NCBI RefSeq assembly: GCF_004923315.1
Contig: NZ_CP039651.1
Location: 124,001 to 188,000, forward strand
Reading direction: 5' to 3'
DNA: 64,000 bases
From: Azospirillum sp. TSA2s
GTDB taxonomy: Bacteria; Pseudomonadota; Alphaproteobacteria; Azospirillales; Azospirillaceae
Below are positions 50,237-58,280 of the stretch, in pieces; positions within the stretch are counted from its first letter, which is position 1; the number at the start of each line of letters is the position of its first letter. The notes beneath the pieces were generated by a model that saw only the letters and a list, made by a program, of their open reading frames with translations, did not search any database and was not told the origin of the DNA. Made by a program: the position numbers and the translations under genes.

Positions 50237-51103
50237 ATGGCCGCTTCCTCTCAGCTCGCTTCTAAGACCGCATCTCCCACCGCCGGGGAAAAATTACCCG
50301 CAACCGTCATCCAGGTTCGTGGCGTGCCACTGCGTGTTGCTGACCAAGCACTGCACGCCGTCCGCTTCGGCTATTGCCCGGTCTCATCGACTGGCTACCG
50401 GTCGCACTATTGCCAGCCGCTTCCCTCACCCACTGCGCTGGAGGAAATCGCCAAGGAGGCGGACAAGCAGCGTGCTTCGGCGCTCCGGCGGCTTCGGGAA
50501 GCAAAGGCGGGATCGCCGAAAGGACGCACCCCGGACCAGCGGTTTTCGGATTTCATCATGTTAGAGGGCGCGATCTCCGCTGCCGTCAACCAAGCCTACC
50601 TCGCGCCGCCGTCGGACCAGGACAAGCTGTTGCGGGAGATCGCAACCACAACCGAGGCTTTGGCTCTCTTCATAGTGATGGGCCATGCCAAGCCGCTCGA
50701 CCCCGGTTCGCACTGGACCCCCGAGTTTCTGGTCGAACGCGCGCAGGCTTACCACCGCCTTTGTGCTTTGACTTGCCGCCTACTTGCCCGCCTGTGCCAG
50801 CGTGGAAGGGCCATCGACATCGCCGCCTGGGGCGCCTTCGTCGATGCGCTTCCTCGCGGCCCCGGCTTCTCGATGCTGCCTCCGACCGTGCTGTTGAAGT
50901 TGCTGGGTCGGGACGGCTCCGAGAAGGCAGGAACCAGTAGCGACGCGGTTGAGGTGTGTGGCGCATCCGCTCCGCAGGCGGTCGAGGACATCGATGAGCA
51001 GCACTGTGAACCGGACTCCCGCGTCGCACCTGCAGAGCTGGTCGCCGCCAATGCGGCGCCGGTTTGGACGGTCGACAAGCGTGGTCAGCTGTCCATGTTC
51101 TGA
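50237..51103 (+). CDS. hypothetical protein with clamp-motif-like tail
   Basis: 288 residues from ATG 50237, after AGGCAAGAAAG. It is largely helical. A conserved-looking N-terminal loop (VRFGYCPVSSTGYRSHYCQP) is followed by KEADKQRASALRRLREAKAG and a helical core (AYHRLCALTCRLLARLCQRG). The last residues, RGQLSMF, match the pentameric clamp motif QL(S/D)LF closely. It is divergent from the large methyltransferase and shares its operators. Family not recognised; a replication-linked partner is possible. Confidence 0.65.
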   Translation: MAASSQLASKTASPTAGEKLPATVIQVRGVPLRVADQALHAVRFGYCPVSSTGYRSHYCQPLPSPTALEEIAKEADKQRASALRRLREAKAGSPKGRTPDQRFSDFIMLEGAISAAVNQAYLAPPSDQDKLLREIATTTEALALFIVMGHAKPLDPGSHWTPEFLVERAQAYHRLCALTCRLLARLCQRGRAIDIAAWGAFVDALPRGPGFSMLPPTVLLKLLGRDGSEKAGTSSDAVEVCGASAPQAVEDIDEQHCEPDSRVAPAELVAANAAPVWTVDKRGQLSMF

Positions 51104-51350
51104 AGCCGACGGCTGGCGCGGCGATCGTCACCAACCACACCAGGGCCGCATAGGCTTTGATGGGCGAGAGATGATCCATCTCGGTCATGAACTCGCATCG
51201 GAACGTGGTCGGCGGAATTTCCGGCTGTGTCGAGGCAATCAAGGTGCGCATCACGCGCCCTCATTGTCAGGCCGTGACAATGGTTATATCCGAGAGATTA
51301 ATGGTTGATTGTAATTATCCGTTATGGCCCGGATGCATGTTTTCGCTGTT

Positions 51351-51377
51351 GTGCTCTCTGTACGATATGGTATGATC
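51351..51377 (+). promoter_or_regulatory. promoter word CTCTGTACGATATGG ahead of DndC-like gene
   Basis: TTGTGC, a 16-bp gap that contains CTCTGTACGATATGG, then TATGAT (51371-51376) form a reasonable -35/-10 pair. The 15-bp word also occurs in the promoter region of the methyltransferase at 35742, suggesting common control. Confidence 0.55.
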
Positions 51378-51409
51378 GCTGAATCAAATCACTGACCGAT
51401 GCCGCCGCC

Positions 51410-53392
51410 ATGACTGCGCTTTTCTCAACAGACCAGCTGCTGGATGCCAAGTTCTCTTCTGAGACCGTCGAGAAGATCGCCGCAGCTTATCATGCAGTGC
51501 GCGATCTCATCGAAAAGGATGTCCCTCTCGCCGTTGCGGTCAGCTTCGGGAAGGACAGCACGGCAATGCTCACCATCGCGCTGCTGGCCCACCATGATGC
51601 GGTACGCGAGAACCCGCTGCGCCACCCGTTGACCGTGCAGACCGCAGACACCGGCATTGAGAACCCTGTCATTCATCAGCACGTCCAGAGCCAGATTTCC
51701 TTGCTGGAACGCTACGCTCGTCGACACGCGATCCCTCTGCGGATACGCGTTGGGCGTCCCACCCTGGCCTCGTCGTGGATGACTGCCGTGATCGGCATGC
51801 GCAAGGTTCCCACGTTTTCGAATTCGGCAAGCCGAGACTGCAGCGTCGAGCTAAAAGCCCGCGCGAACATGCGCGAACTGCGCAAGCTGGTGCCTGAGCT
51901 GAAAGCGGAATACGAGGCGATGCTTCGGACTGCGAAGCCGGGCGATTTCTTCCGCATCTCCGAGCTTGCCGCGTCCCTGGACCGAGAGAGCGTGGTGACC
52001 CTCTTGGGCACCCGCTTTTCAGAGTCCACCAGCCGAGCCGATCGGATGGGTCGCAGGGGCGACGCGGCCCGCGTCATTACCGTTGCCGGGGACGGTCAAC
52101 GGACGCTGCCACTGATCGCCGACTTCGATACGGATGAGGTATGGGAATGCCTTGCCCTGGCTGGGGACGGGCGGGCGCTGGAAGCCTATGCACCGAACTT
52201 CGACCAGACCCGTGACCTCTATCGCGCGGCCACCGGCGAATGCCCAGTGGTCTCATCCGGTAAGTCTGCCGCCTCCGCCTGTGGAAGCCGATTTGGCTGC
52301 GCGCTTTGCACCGTATCGGGCAGCAGCGACAAGAGCATGACCATCATGCTTCGGGACCCGAAGTATGCCTGGATGAAGCCGCTCAATGACCTGCGCGACT
52401 TCCTCGTGGCGACCCAGTACGATCTCGATCGTCGGCGTTGGACGGCCAGAACCACGGACCCGGTTACCGGGCACGTCCGGATCCAAGCCGACGTTTACTC
52501 CCCAGCCATGGTCCAGGAGTTGCTGGGTATCTGCCTGACGATCGACGCCCGCGAGAGGGAGCGGGCCGCCGCTTTGGACGAGGACCTCTGGGCCTATTAC
52601 GCCGGTGAAGCCGTGTCGTGGTCCGACCCCTATATGCGCGCGATGGCAGCCGCTGGGACGCCTGACATCGCCTGGGCGACGCGTATGGCAAAGCCGCAGT
52701 TCCAACTCGTAAGCCCTGAGCAGGTGCTGGCAATCGACTTCATGTGGGCACGCTACGGCGCCTCCGTCCCCTTTGAGGCCCTGCACATCTGGCGCGACGT
52801 GACCAAGCGGGGTGTTCGCTTTGAGATCCCCAAGATCGAGGTTCAGCCGAACCGGCGCGATCTGCGTATGCCGGAGGCGCGCTGGGTTGCGCTTCCCACG
52901 AATGAACGGATGTTGCACCCGCTCTACGACCCGCTGACCACGTTCTACTATGAGCGCCCTGGCCGGGATGTGCCTGCGGTCACCGCGCAAACGTGCGTCG
53001 AACACCAGGAGGAGGAGACCTTCTCGGTTGACGCCGAATCCGCTCGTATGATTTTCGATTTCGAGGCTGACCGCCTGCTCGACGTCTACCACAACGGACG
53101 CTTCGGGCCGACGGTGGCGGTACAGTTCTACCTACGCTTCGGCACCATTGCACTCGCCGCCGGACGGCTGCAGGAACTGGCGAACACGGTTGACCACGCC
53201 CAGCGTCTTACTGACGCAGGCCTCGGCCCAGGCACGTCGGCCGCGGAGTTGCTCACCCGCTCGATTTCCGATGGTGAGCACAATCGGCTGAAGGCTGCCA
53301 CCCTGATCCCGGCGAAGGTGGTGCCGGCGCAACGGCGGCAAGCCAACATGTCGATCGGGCAAGGCGACCTCTTCGCCTTCTTAGCCGCCTGA
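51410..53392 (+). CDS. DndC-like PAPS-reductase-family sulfurtransferase, long form
   Basis: 660 residues, longer than DndC (about 500). The PP-loop SFGKDSTAM is at about 45-53. Cysteines for an iron-sulfur cluster are seen in SRDCSVELK and CGSRFGCALCTVSGSSDKSM, the DndC-type signature. The C-terminal 300 residues are an extension with TTFYYERPGRDVPAV. DndC supplies activated sulfur for DNA phosphorothioation with DndA/IscS, DndD and DndE, none of which lie here. It could be an orphan or act in another nucleic-acid thio-modification. The C-terminus has QGDLF, a clamp-like motif. Confidence 0.75.
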   Translation: MTALFSTDQLLDAKFSSETVEKIAAAYHAVRDLIEKDVPLAVAVSFGKDSTAMLTIALLAHHDAVRENPLRHPLTVQTADTGIENPVIHQHVQSQISLLERYARRHAIPLRIRVGRPTLASSWMTAVIGMRKVPTFSNSASRDCSVELKARANMRELRKLVPELKAEYEAMLRTAKPGDFFRISELAASLDRESVVTLLGTRFSESTSRADRMGRRGDAARVITVAGDGQRTLPLIADFDTDEVWECLALAGDGRALEAYAPNFDQTRDLYRAATGECPVVSSGKSAASACGSRFGCALCTVSGSSDKSMTIMLRDPKYAWMKPLNDLRDFLVATQYDLDRRRWTARTTDPVTGHVRIQADVYSPAMVQELLGICLTIDARERERAAALDEDLWAYYAGEAVSWSDPYMRAMAAAGTPDIAWATRMAKPQFQLVSPEQVLAIDFMWARYGASVPFEALHIWRDVTKRGVRFEIPKIEVQPNRRDLRMPEARWVALPTNERMLHPLYDPLTTFYYERPGRDVPAVTAQTCVEHQEEETFSVDAESARMIFDFEADRLLDVYHNGRFGPTVAVQFYLRFGTIALAAGRLQELANTVDHAQRLTDAGLGPGTSAAELLTRSISDGEHNRLKAATLIPAKVVPAQRRQANMSIGQGDLFAFLAA

Positions 53393-53423
53393 GGTACAAC
53401 TATCGAAGGTCGAACGGCACAGC

Positions 53424-53468
53424 CACACCAGCGAAAGGCGGCGGAAATCGCCGTCTTTCAAGGTCGCG
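53424..53468 (+). promoter_or_regulatory. palindromic operator E9, lipoprotein promoter
   Basis: GAAAGgCGgcgg and CGtCTTTC with GAAAG at 53433 and CTTTC at 53455 (offset 22). The -10-like TAACCA (53488-53493) lies at the standard distance, 30 bases before the GTG at 53523. Confidence 0.7.
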
Positions 53469-53522
53469 GGCAATGCTGAAATTCGGCTAACCAGATGCCA
53501 TCGCACGTTGGAGTACCCGACC

Positions 53523-54167
53523 GTGAACAGACTGCCCGCCGCCGCCCTGCGATCTATCGCCGTCGCCACGGTTGCTGTTTCGCTGGCCGCCTGCACAACG
53601 ACTTCTCGACCTCGTCCAACGGACGGATGGCAGCAGGCACGCGATGCCCAACGACAGCTGCTCTCGAGCACTGGCCTTGAGAATCATTTCAAGCAGCCCC
53701 TTGTCGATGGAAAGCCGACGGTGACAACGGGCCGAGACGCCAGGTTTGACACCCTCAACATCAGCTACGATCCGCGCTACGTTACCCAGGAGGAGATCAA
53801 TCAGGCCGGCACGAGGTTCTGCGAAAAGCAGAAGCAGGGCAGACAGGCCACTCTTCTGGAAATGACCGCCGGTCAGGTGGACGAAAGTAGCCGAGTCGTA
53901 CGTGAGCAAATCCAGAGGGTGGGTTCGGCGACATTCTTCTGTACGAACGGCTCTGCGGCCGATGAGTCCCTGCTGGCCGGATATAAGGGCTCCCGGACAA
54001 CGGCGCTCCAGCAGGAGGCGCAGCGCTCAGCGATGCAACGTTCGGCACAACTCCGGGCCAGGATCGAGGAGTCGCAGGAGAACCGTGCCCGGTGGGAGGC
54101 CATCAAGCGCCGCGACGAACAGCGAGTGAACGGAGCGACCGGCTACGACTACGTCCCGACGCCCTGA
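53523..54167 (+). CDS. lipoprotein of unknown function
   Basis: 214 residues from GTG 53523. A lipobox LAAC ends the signal peptide (SIAVATVAVSLAACTTTSR), so the mature protein is lipidated at Cys near residue 25. The mature domain has two cysteines (GTRFCEKQK, ATFFCTNGS) and a basic, helical C-terminal region (RAQLRARIEESQENRARWEA). Its promoter is palindrome E9, placing it with the envelope and transfer genes. Some T4SS have small lipoproteins of this size (TraV/VirB7 roles), but no homology is visible. Confidence 0.7.
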   Translation: MNRLPAAALRSIAVATVAVSLAACTTTSRPRPTDGWQQARDAQRQLLSSTGLENHFKQPLVDGKPTVTTGRDARFDTLNISYDPRYVTQEEINQAGTRFCEKQKQGRQATLLEMTAGQVDESSRVVREQIQRVGSATFFCTNGSAADESLLAGYKGSRTTALQQEAQRSAMQRSAQLRARIEESQENRARWEAIKRRDEQRVNGATGYDYVPTP

Positions 54168-54220
54168 CCAACGCCCACCCACGACATCAGAACCGCCATA
54201 TCTTCGGAGAAGCAACTGCC

Positions 54221-54478
54221 ATGAGCACTCCCGTCACGAATGACCGCGTTTCTCTGGATATTCCCGATTTCGTCGGCCATACGAAGGGCTGGGATGGCGG
54301 CGTGTCGTTTGGGAATCTCGAGATCTTCCAGTTCTGCTCGGTCATGAAGCAGATCGATCCGACAGGGCAGTTGCGCCAGCAAATCACAGACGCGCTGAAC
54401 GCCGCGCCCGGCCTGCGCGTGGCGATGATGCACGGGACGTTTAGCCGTGCTCCTGCCGTTGCCACTGCGGCTGAGTAG
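54221..54478 (+). CDS. hypothetical 85-residue protein
   Basis: MSTPVTNDRVSLDIPDFVGH... ending in an Ala-rich tail. The middle IFQFCSVMKQIDPTGQLRQQ looks helical. It begins 53 bases after the lipoprotein and may share its transcript. No family recognised. Confidence 0.55.
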   Translation: MSTPVTNDRVSLDIPDFVGHTKGWDGGVSFGNLEIFQFCSVMKQIDPTGQLRQQITDALNAAPGLRVAMMHGTFSRAPAVATAAE

Positions 54479-54780
54479 CCAAACACAGCTGCAAGCCGCG
54501 TTCCCTCCTGGCGTTGTACCGCGACGCCGGACACCGCCGGTCGAACCGGCGAAGCGGTGCAGGAGGGAGCTGAGCGGCGACCCTGGCAGTCCGCAAAATG
54601 TGCATCGAAGATGTCGTTGGCTCGGGACGCCACAACCGCGGCGGCTGTCTGGGTCTCCGGGACGGCGCGGAATAGCCCGGGCTCCTTGACCGGCTACGCG
54701 ATGCCTTGCCGGTTCACCAGAGCTGCAATAGCGATGGTGTCTGGCTGGTTTAACCTCATTCATGAAGGGGCCAACCCCCC
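54479..54780. other. 302-bp stretch without a supported gene
   Basis: It contains a long-range inverted repeat (CCCTCCTG at 54502-54509 with CAGGAGGG near 54560) that could form a large hairpin. Otherwise nothing recognised. The promoter for the gene at 54781 is probably in the last 100 bases. Confidence 0.45.
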
Positions 54781-55746
54781 GTGCCGATCAGCCTGCCCTA
54801 CAACACAGCTGTTCGTGAGCGGCGCCGGTCAGCTCCCGAGGCGCTGGACTTTCTCCCCACTCAGCCGTGGGCGGTTCGGGCGCTGGTGCACCAAATCCTT
54901 GGTGTCGACGCGCTATCCGGAAGCGTCGTCTGTGAGCCAGCGGCTGGTGCAGGCGATATCGCCCGCACGCTGCTTGAGTTCACTCCGCATGTGCGTGTCG
55001 CAGATGTGGCGGATTACGGAACCAGGAACATCTACGAGCAGCCGATCAGCATTCGCGACTTTTTGACCTGGACGCCCGGTGAAGCGGAAGCTCCGGATTG
55101 GGTCATTACGAACCCGCCTTTCACCTTGGGTGAAGCCTTCATACACCACGCCCGCCGCTTCGCCCGCCGCGGCGTGGCGGTGATCGTCCGAACTGCATTC
55201 CTGGAAGGGCAGGGCCGTTACGAGCGGCTGTTCAGCCAGTGTCCGCCTGACATCATTGCCGTTCACGCCGAGCGCGTCCCGATGTTCGCGGGTCGGCTGG
55301 ATTCCAAGAGGAGCAGCGCAACCTCCTACTCATGGTTGATCTGGTTCCGGGACGGAACTGGCGACGCGCGGACACGCTGGATTGCACCGTGCCGCGCCGT
55401 CTACGAACGGGCGTCGGATTATCATGGTTGGCGCTGGTGCATGCATGGCGGTCGTCCGCTACCGCACCTGTCGATCACCGACCCTGCGCATGCCGCACAC
55501 GACGTCGATCGAGCGCTACCGATCCTTCGGGACGCAAGCCGAGCCGTGATCCATGCCGGTCGCCTCCGCGTAGTGTCCAGCCTGATCGAGGCCACGCCGG
55601 ACTGTCGTGAACGCGTGCTGGGCCGCATCAGCGTCTGGCACGCAGATGCCGAGCCGACCGCGGTAAAGGGGGAGCTGGAGCAAGCCCTCGTCCATCATGG
55701 ACTTCGGATTGACTCTGCCAGTTTCGGCACCAAGCTCGCGGCGTGA
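54781..55746 (+). CDS. SAM-dependent (N6-adenine-type) methyltransferase-like protein
   Basis: 321 residues from GTG 54781. The SAM-binding motif I is VVCEPAAGAGDIARTLLE and the catalytic NPPF motif is in DWVITNPPFTLGEAFIHHAR, the order of gamma/alpha-class amino methyltransferases. A C-terminal region of about 120 residues is unassigned. Similar NPPF proteins are common on phages and plasmids as orphan enzymes. No nuclease is adjacent. ATG codons upstream are not in frame. Confidence 0.75.
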   Translation: MPISLPYNTAVRERRRSAPEALDFLPTQPWAVRALVHQILGVDALSGSVVCEPAAGAGDIARTLLEFTPHVRVADVADYGTRNIYEQPISIRDFLTWTPGEAEAPDWVITNPPFTLGEAFIHHARRFARRGVAVIVRTAFLEGQGRYERLFSQCPPDIIAVHAERVPMFAGRLDSKRSSATSYSWLIWFRDGTGDARTRWIAPCRAVYERASDYHGWRWCMHGGRPLPHLSITDPAHAAHDVDRALPILRDASRAVIHAGRLRVVSSLIEATPDCRERVLGRISVWHADAEPTAVKGELEQALVHHGLRIDSASFGTKLAA

Positions 55747-55829
55747 AATGGGAAGGTTCAACGACGTGCTGACGTCCCGATGCGGTACCGTTCGATGACC
55801 AAGCTGACTCCCCCCAGATCGCCCAGCTG

Positions 55830-56318
55830 ATGCGGATCGACGCCGGCGGAGTAGACGGGATGCCCGCCGCCGGCTTCACGGCGTCTGCACCGGAAAAGCG
55901 CCTGCTGGCGCGCGGGCTCATCCATGCCTGGACAACCGGCATTCCCGCCGGCATCGGCGCCTTGACTATCAAGCTAAGCCTGGCGGCCGTGACCAACGAC
56001 GGGCACCGGCTGTTCGCTGATCTTGGCTTGCCCCCGTCTGCCGACATGGCGCGGTTCATCGGCCGGCGGCAGGGATGGTGCAGCACCGACTACGAGCTGC
56101 TGCGGGTCGCTCACCTGAGGGGCTATGTCGAGCCCGTCGAACGGGACGGTATTGGCGGCTGCACTACCCGATGGCGCCGCACAGACGCCGGAAAGGACGC
56201 TCTGATCCTGTTCCATGAGCATGAGCGGATGGTGGCGGAGCAGTTGGCCAAGCTTGAGGCCGATCATTTGGCTCGGAGCAAGACGCAAGACATGGGAAAG
56301 CAGCGGACCCGGCGCTAG
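55830..56318 (+). CDS. hypothetical protein, possible winged helix
   Basis: 162 residues. The N-terminal region has SAPEKRLLARGLIHAWTTG and IKLSLAAVTNDGHRLFADLG. The middle reads DYELLRVAHLRGYVEPVERD then TRWRRTDAGKDALILFHEHE. Both halves end in the L-T-x2-G-type turn seen in winged-helix repeats (TNDGHRLF, TDAGKDAL). It lies 83 bases after the methyltransferase. DNA-binding is plausible, family not recognised. Confidence 0.55.
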   Translation: MRIDAGGVDGMPAAGFTASAPEKRLLARGLIHAWTTGIPAGIGALTIKLSLAAVTNDGHRLFADLGLPPSADMARFIGRRQGWCSTDYELLRVAHLRGYVEPVERDGIGGCTTRWRRTDAGKDALILFHEHERMVAEQLAKLEADHLARSKTQDMGKQRTRR

Positions 56319-56466
56319 GGTTCGTCAGCCCATCGCCCCATGACCGCCGCCGTCTGAGCCTGACGGCAAAAGGTACTTGCGGGTGGCGCCGAGCCGGGCG
56401 AGGAAGAGACGCGTGCTATGTGCTAGCCTCGGCAACTGGCGTTCACCGTTATTCGGCAGAGCGCGT

Positions 56467-56919
56467 TCAGTTCACCCCAAGCGCCTCATCAAGAAGAAGC
56501 TGCGGGCCGTCGGCAAACGGATTGATGATGGTGACCCCACCCAGCGTACGACCGGCCTGACCATCTTCCGAAAGGAGGAGACGGCACCCGTGACGCTTGG
56601 CGGTCGCCCAGATCATCGCATCCCAGAACGACCAACCGTGATGGGTGACTGCGTCCATTGCATCGGTGAGGCACGCGTCGTCCGCCGCCACTACCGGCAA
56701 GATGTCGCGCCACTGCTGGATAATGTCTGTCGCTCGCTCCGGCGCGATGCCCTGCTTAGCGCTCGTGAGGGTGCGGAAGAGTTCCGCAAGAGATTGGAGC
56801 GTCAGCACGCAGTCCCGGCCGGGGAGACGGTGGATCAGGGCAACTGCCTGGTGGTGCCGCTTCCCCGCGGCCCGGTCGACCGCATAAACCAGGATGTTCG
56901 TGTCGAGCGTGAAGCGCAT
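56467..56919 (-). CDS. vapC: VapC-type PIN-domain toxin
   Basis: 150 residues. PIN acidic residues: D6 in FTLDTNILVYAVD, Glu in LQSLAELFRTL, Asp in WSFWDAMIWATAKRHGC, and LLLSEDGQ near the end. VapC proteins are Mg-dependent ribonucleases that cut tRNA or rRNA unless bound by antitoxin. It starts 5 bases after the antitoxin gene, the normal order. Confidence 0.88.
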   Translation of the reverse strand: MRFTLDTNILVYAVDRAAGKRHHQAVALIHRLPGRDCVLTLQSLAELFRTLTSAKQGIAPERATDIIQQWRDILPVVAADDACLTDAMDAVTHHGWSFWDAMIWATAKRHGCRLLLSEDGQAGRTLGGVTIINPFADGPQLLLDEALGVN

Positions 56920-56924
56920 TGCTG

Positions 56925-57170
56925 TTACCGGTCATAAAGGGCGTCACGGTCAAACCGCTCGCCCCCGAGGTCCACGCCATCTTCCAGCGTCTGGAACAGA
57001 CGGTTCCAAGCCGAGCCGCCATCGGTTTTGGCGGCAGATCGATCATAGGGCGCCAACTGCGCCACCGGCTGCCCGCGCTTGGTGATGATCACGGTGTGTC
57101 CACTGGTGGCCTGTCCGAGGATCTCAGAGAATTGCCGATTGGCGTCGGCTGCAGATACGGTGCGATGCAT
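56925..57170 (-). CDS. Phd/YefM-type antitoxin
   Basis: 81 residues. Phd/YefM fold: VSAADANRQFSEILGQATSG then HTVIITKRGQPVAQLAPYDR, followed by a C-terminal toxin-binding tail. It should neutralise the VapC-like product and, as usual in such modules, repress its own promoter. A palindrome 14-27 bases upstream of the start is the likely operator. Confidence 0.88.
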   Translation of the reverse strand: MHRTVSAADANRQFSEILGQATSGHTVIITKRGQPVAQLAPYDRSAAKTDGGSAWNRLFQTLEDGVDLGGERFDRDALYDR

Positions 57171-57183
57171 CTCAGCTTCCTTG

Positions 57184-57197
57184 TAGTGATCTCACTA
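57184..57197. promoter_or_regulatory. operator palindrome of the vapC module
   Basis: TAGTGA-tc-TCACTA, a perfect 14-bp dyad just upstream of the antitoxin start. A half-copy GTAGTG recurs near 57231. Typical placement for Phd/YefM autoregulation. Confidence 0.7.
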
Positions 57198-57272
57198 CTA
57201 TAGGAGCGGGGCTGGCTTGGGTCAATGATCGTGTAGTGTGTTCATTAACATCGGGCAATCCGTCCTGGCTGC

Positions 57273-57569
57273 TCAGCCCTGCGAGACAGCGCTGGTGATC
57301 GTCGCAATCTCAACGAGCTGCACGATGTCCAACTTGCCCAATAGCCTTAGCTGCTCCAGCCGACCGGCGTTGTTGCGCAGCACCCCGGTACCGGCGGCTG
57401 TGCGCATGTAACAGTCGCTGAACCGAGCCCCCTCCCGCTTTACCAGCAAGAGCCGTTCGAGGCGGAGCAGCGCGGCAGGTCCGATCCCCCGCGGCATGTC
57501 GCGTACCCGCCTGCGGTCCACCTCAGACAAGGAAGAAAGAGCGATCAGATCGTTGTCGGTAATGGCCAT
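57273..57569 (-). CDS. hypothetical 98-residue protein
   Basis: From ATG 57569 (MAITDNDLIALSSLSEVDRR...). Helical, with a GIGPAALLRLERLLLVKREG core that could be helix-hairpin-helix-like, and a hydrophobic C-terminal helix (KLDIVQLVEIATITSAVSQ). It is third in a leftward group with the genes at 57866 and 58148. Unknown function. Confidence 0.5.
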   Translation of the reverse strand: MAITDNDLIALSSLSEVDRRRVRDMPRGIGPAALLRLERLLLVKREGARFSDCYMRTAAGTGVLRNNAGRLEQLRLLGKLDIVQLVEIATITSAVSQG

Positions 57570-57668
57570 GTCGGACAGCCTCTTGGCGACGGGGGCTCCT
57601 GGATCAGGGGAGGGGCTTGGCGCCAAAGACCGAGCGACGAGCGCACACCCATGGGGGGGTGTGGGGGC

Positions 57669-57866
57669 TCAGCGGATCTTCTCGACGGCCTTGATCATGG
57701 CCGACTTGGCGGCATCTCGTCCGACGGCACGCTGTGCACTCTCGAACGCGGCGGCAGCACTCACCACGGCGTCGGCGTGTTCAGCCGGCACCCATCCCCG
57801 GGTCACCAAGTATGCGGCAAACGACTTGTAGCCGGTGGTGAAATCGTTGCTGTCGTGCTTGCTCAT
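57669..57866 (-). CDS. hypothetical 65-residue protein
   Basis: MSKHDSNDFTTGYKSFAAYL..., two predicted helices, alanine-rich. It starts 36 bases downstream of the gene ending at 57903. No family recognised; likely a real small gene given composition and spacing. Confidence 0.55.
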   Translation of the reverse strand: MSKHDSNDFTTGYKSFAAYLVTRGWVPAEHADAVVSAAAAFESAQRAVGRDAAKSAMIKAVEKIR

Positions 57867-57902
57867 AGATGGTGTCCTAGTTTGTGGCCGCTGGTGGATG
57901 GG

Positions 57903-58148
57903 TCAGGCTTCGCGTGCAGCCCAGTTCCTGAACGCCGAGAGATACATCGAATACTCGCCCGGCTCCTTGTATACGGTCTTTCCGTTCCTGACTTGGCGAT
58001 AAAGCACCGCCGGCTCGCCCCTGGGCTCTGTTTCCGGACTTCCGAGCCATTGGACCGGGACGTGGTGGCCGACCTCAACAACCAGACGCTCCGTGCGTCC
58101 CGACTTGTTGACGTAGCTGCGGCCAGCTGTGATCTCGATCTTACTCAT
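57903..58148 (-). CDS. hypothetical 81-residue protein
   Basis: From ATG 58148 (MSKIEITAGRSYVNKSGRTE...). Beta-rich with a barrel-like pattern (RLVVEVGHHVPVQWLGSPET, AVLYRQVRNGKTVYKEPGEY) and a C-terminal helix. Such small domains are common in phage-like arrays. First gene of the leftward group; divergent from the rightward array starting at 58281. Confidence 0.6.
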   Translation of the reverse strand: MSKIEITAGRSYVNKSGRTERLVVEVGHHVPVQWLGSPETEPRGEPAVLYRQVRNGKTVYKEPGEYSMYLSAFRNWAAREA

Positions 58149-58280
58149 TGTATTCTCGCTTCTGGGGGAGCTGCTTGACCAAAGGAGTCGGCGGAGCCGC
58201 CTCCCGGTCTGGCGCATCGCGCCGTGTGCATGCTTGTATCGTGCATCATTCTGTGCGACAATTCAAGCGCGTTCTGATTG

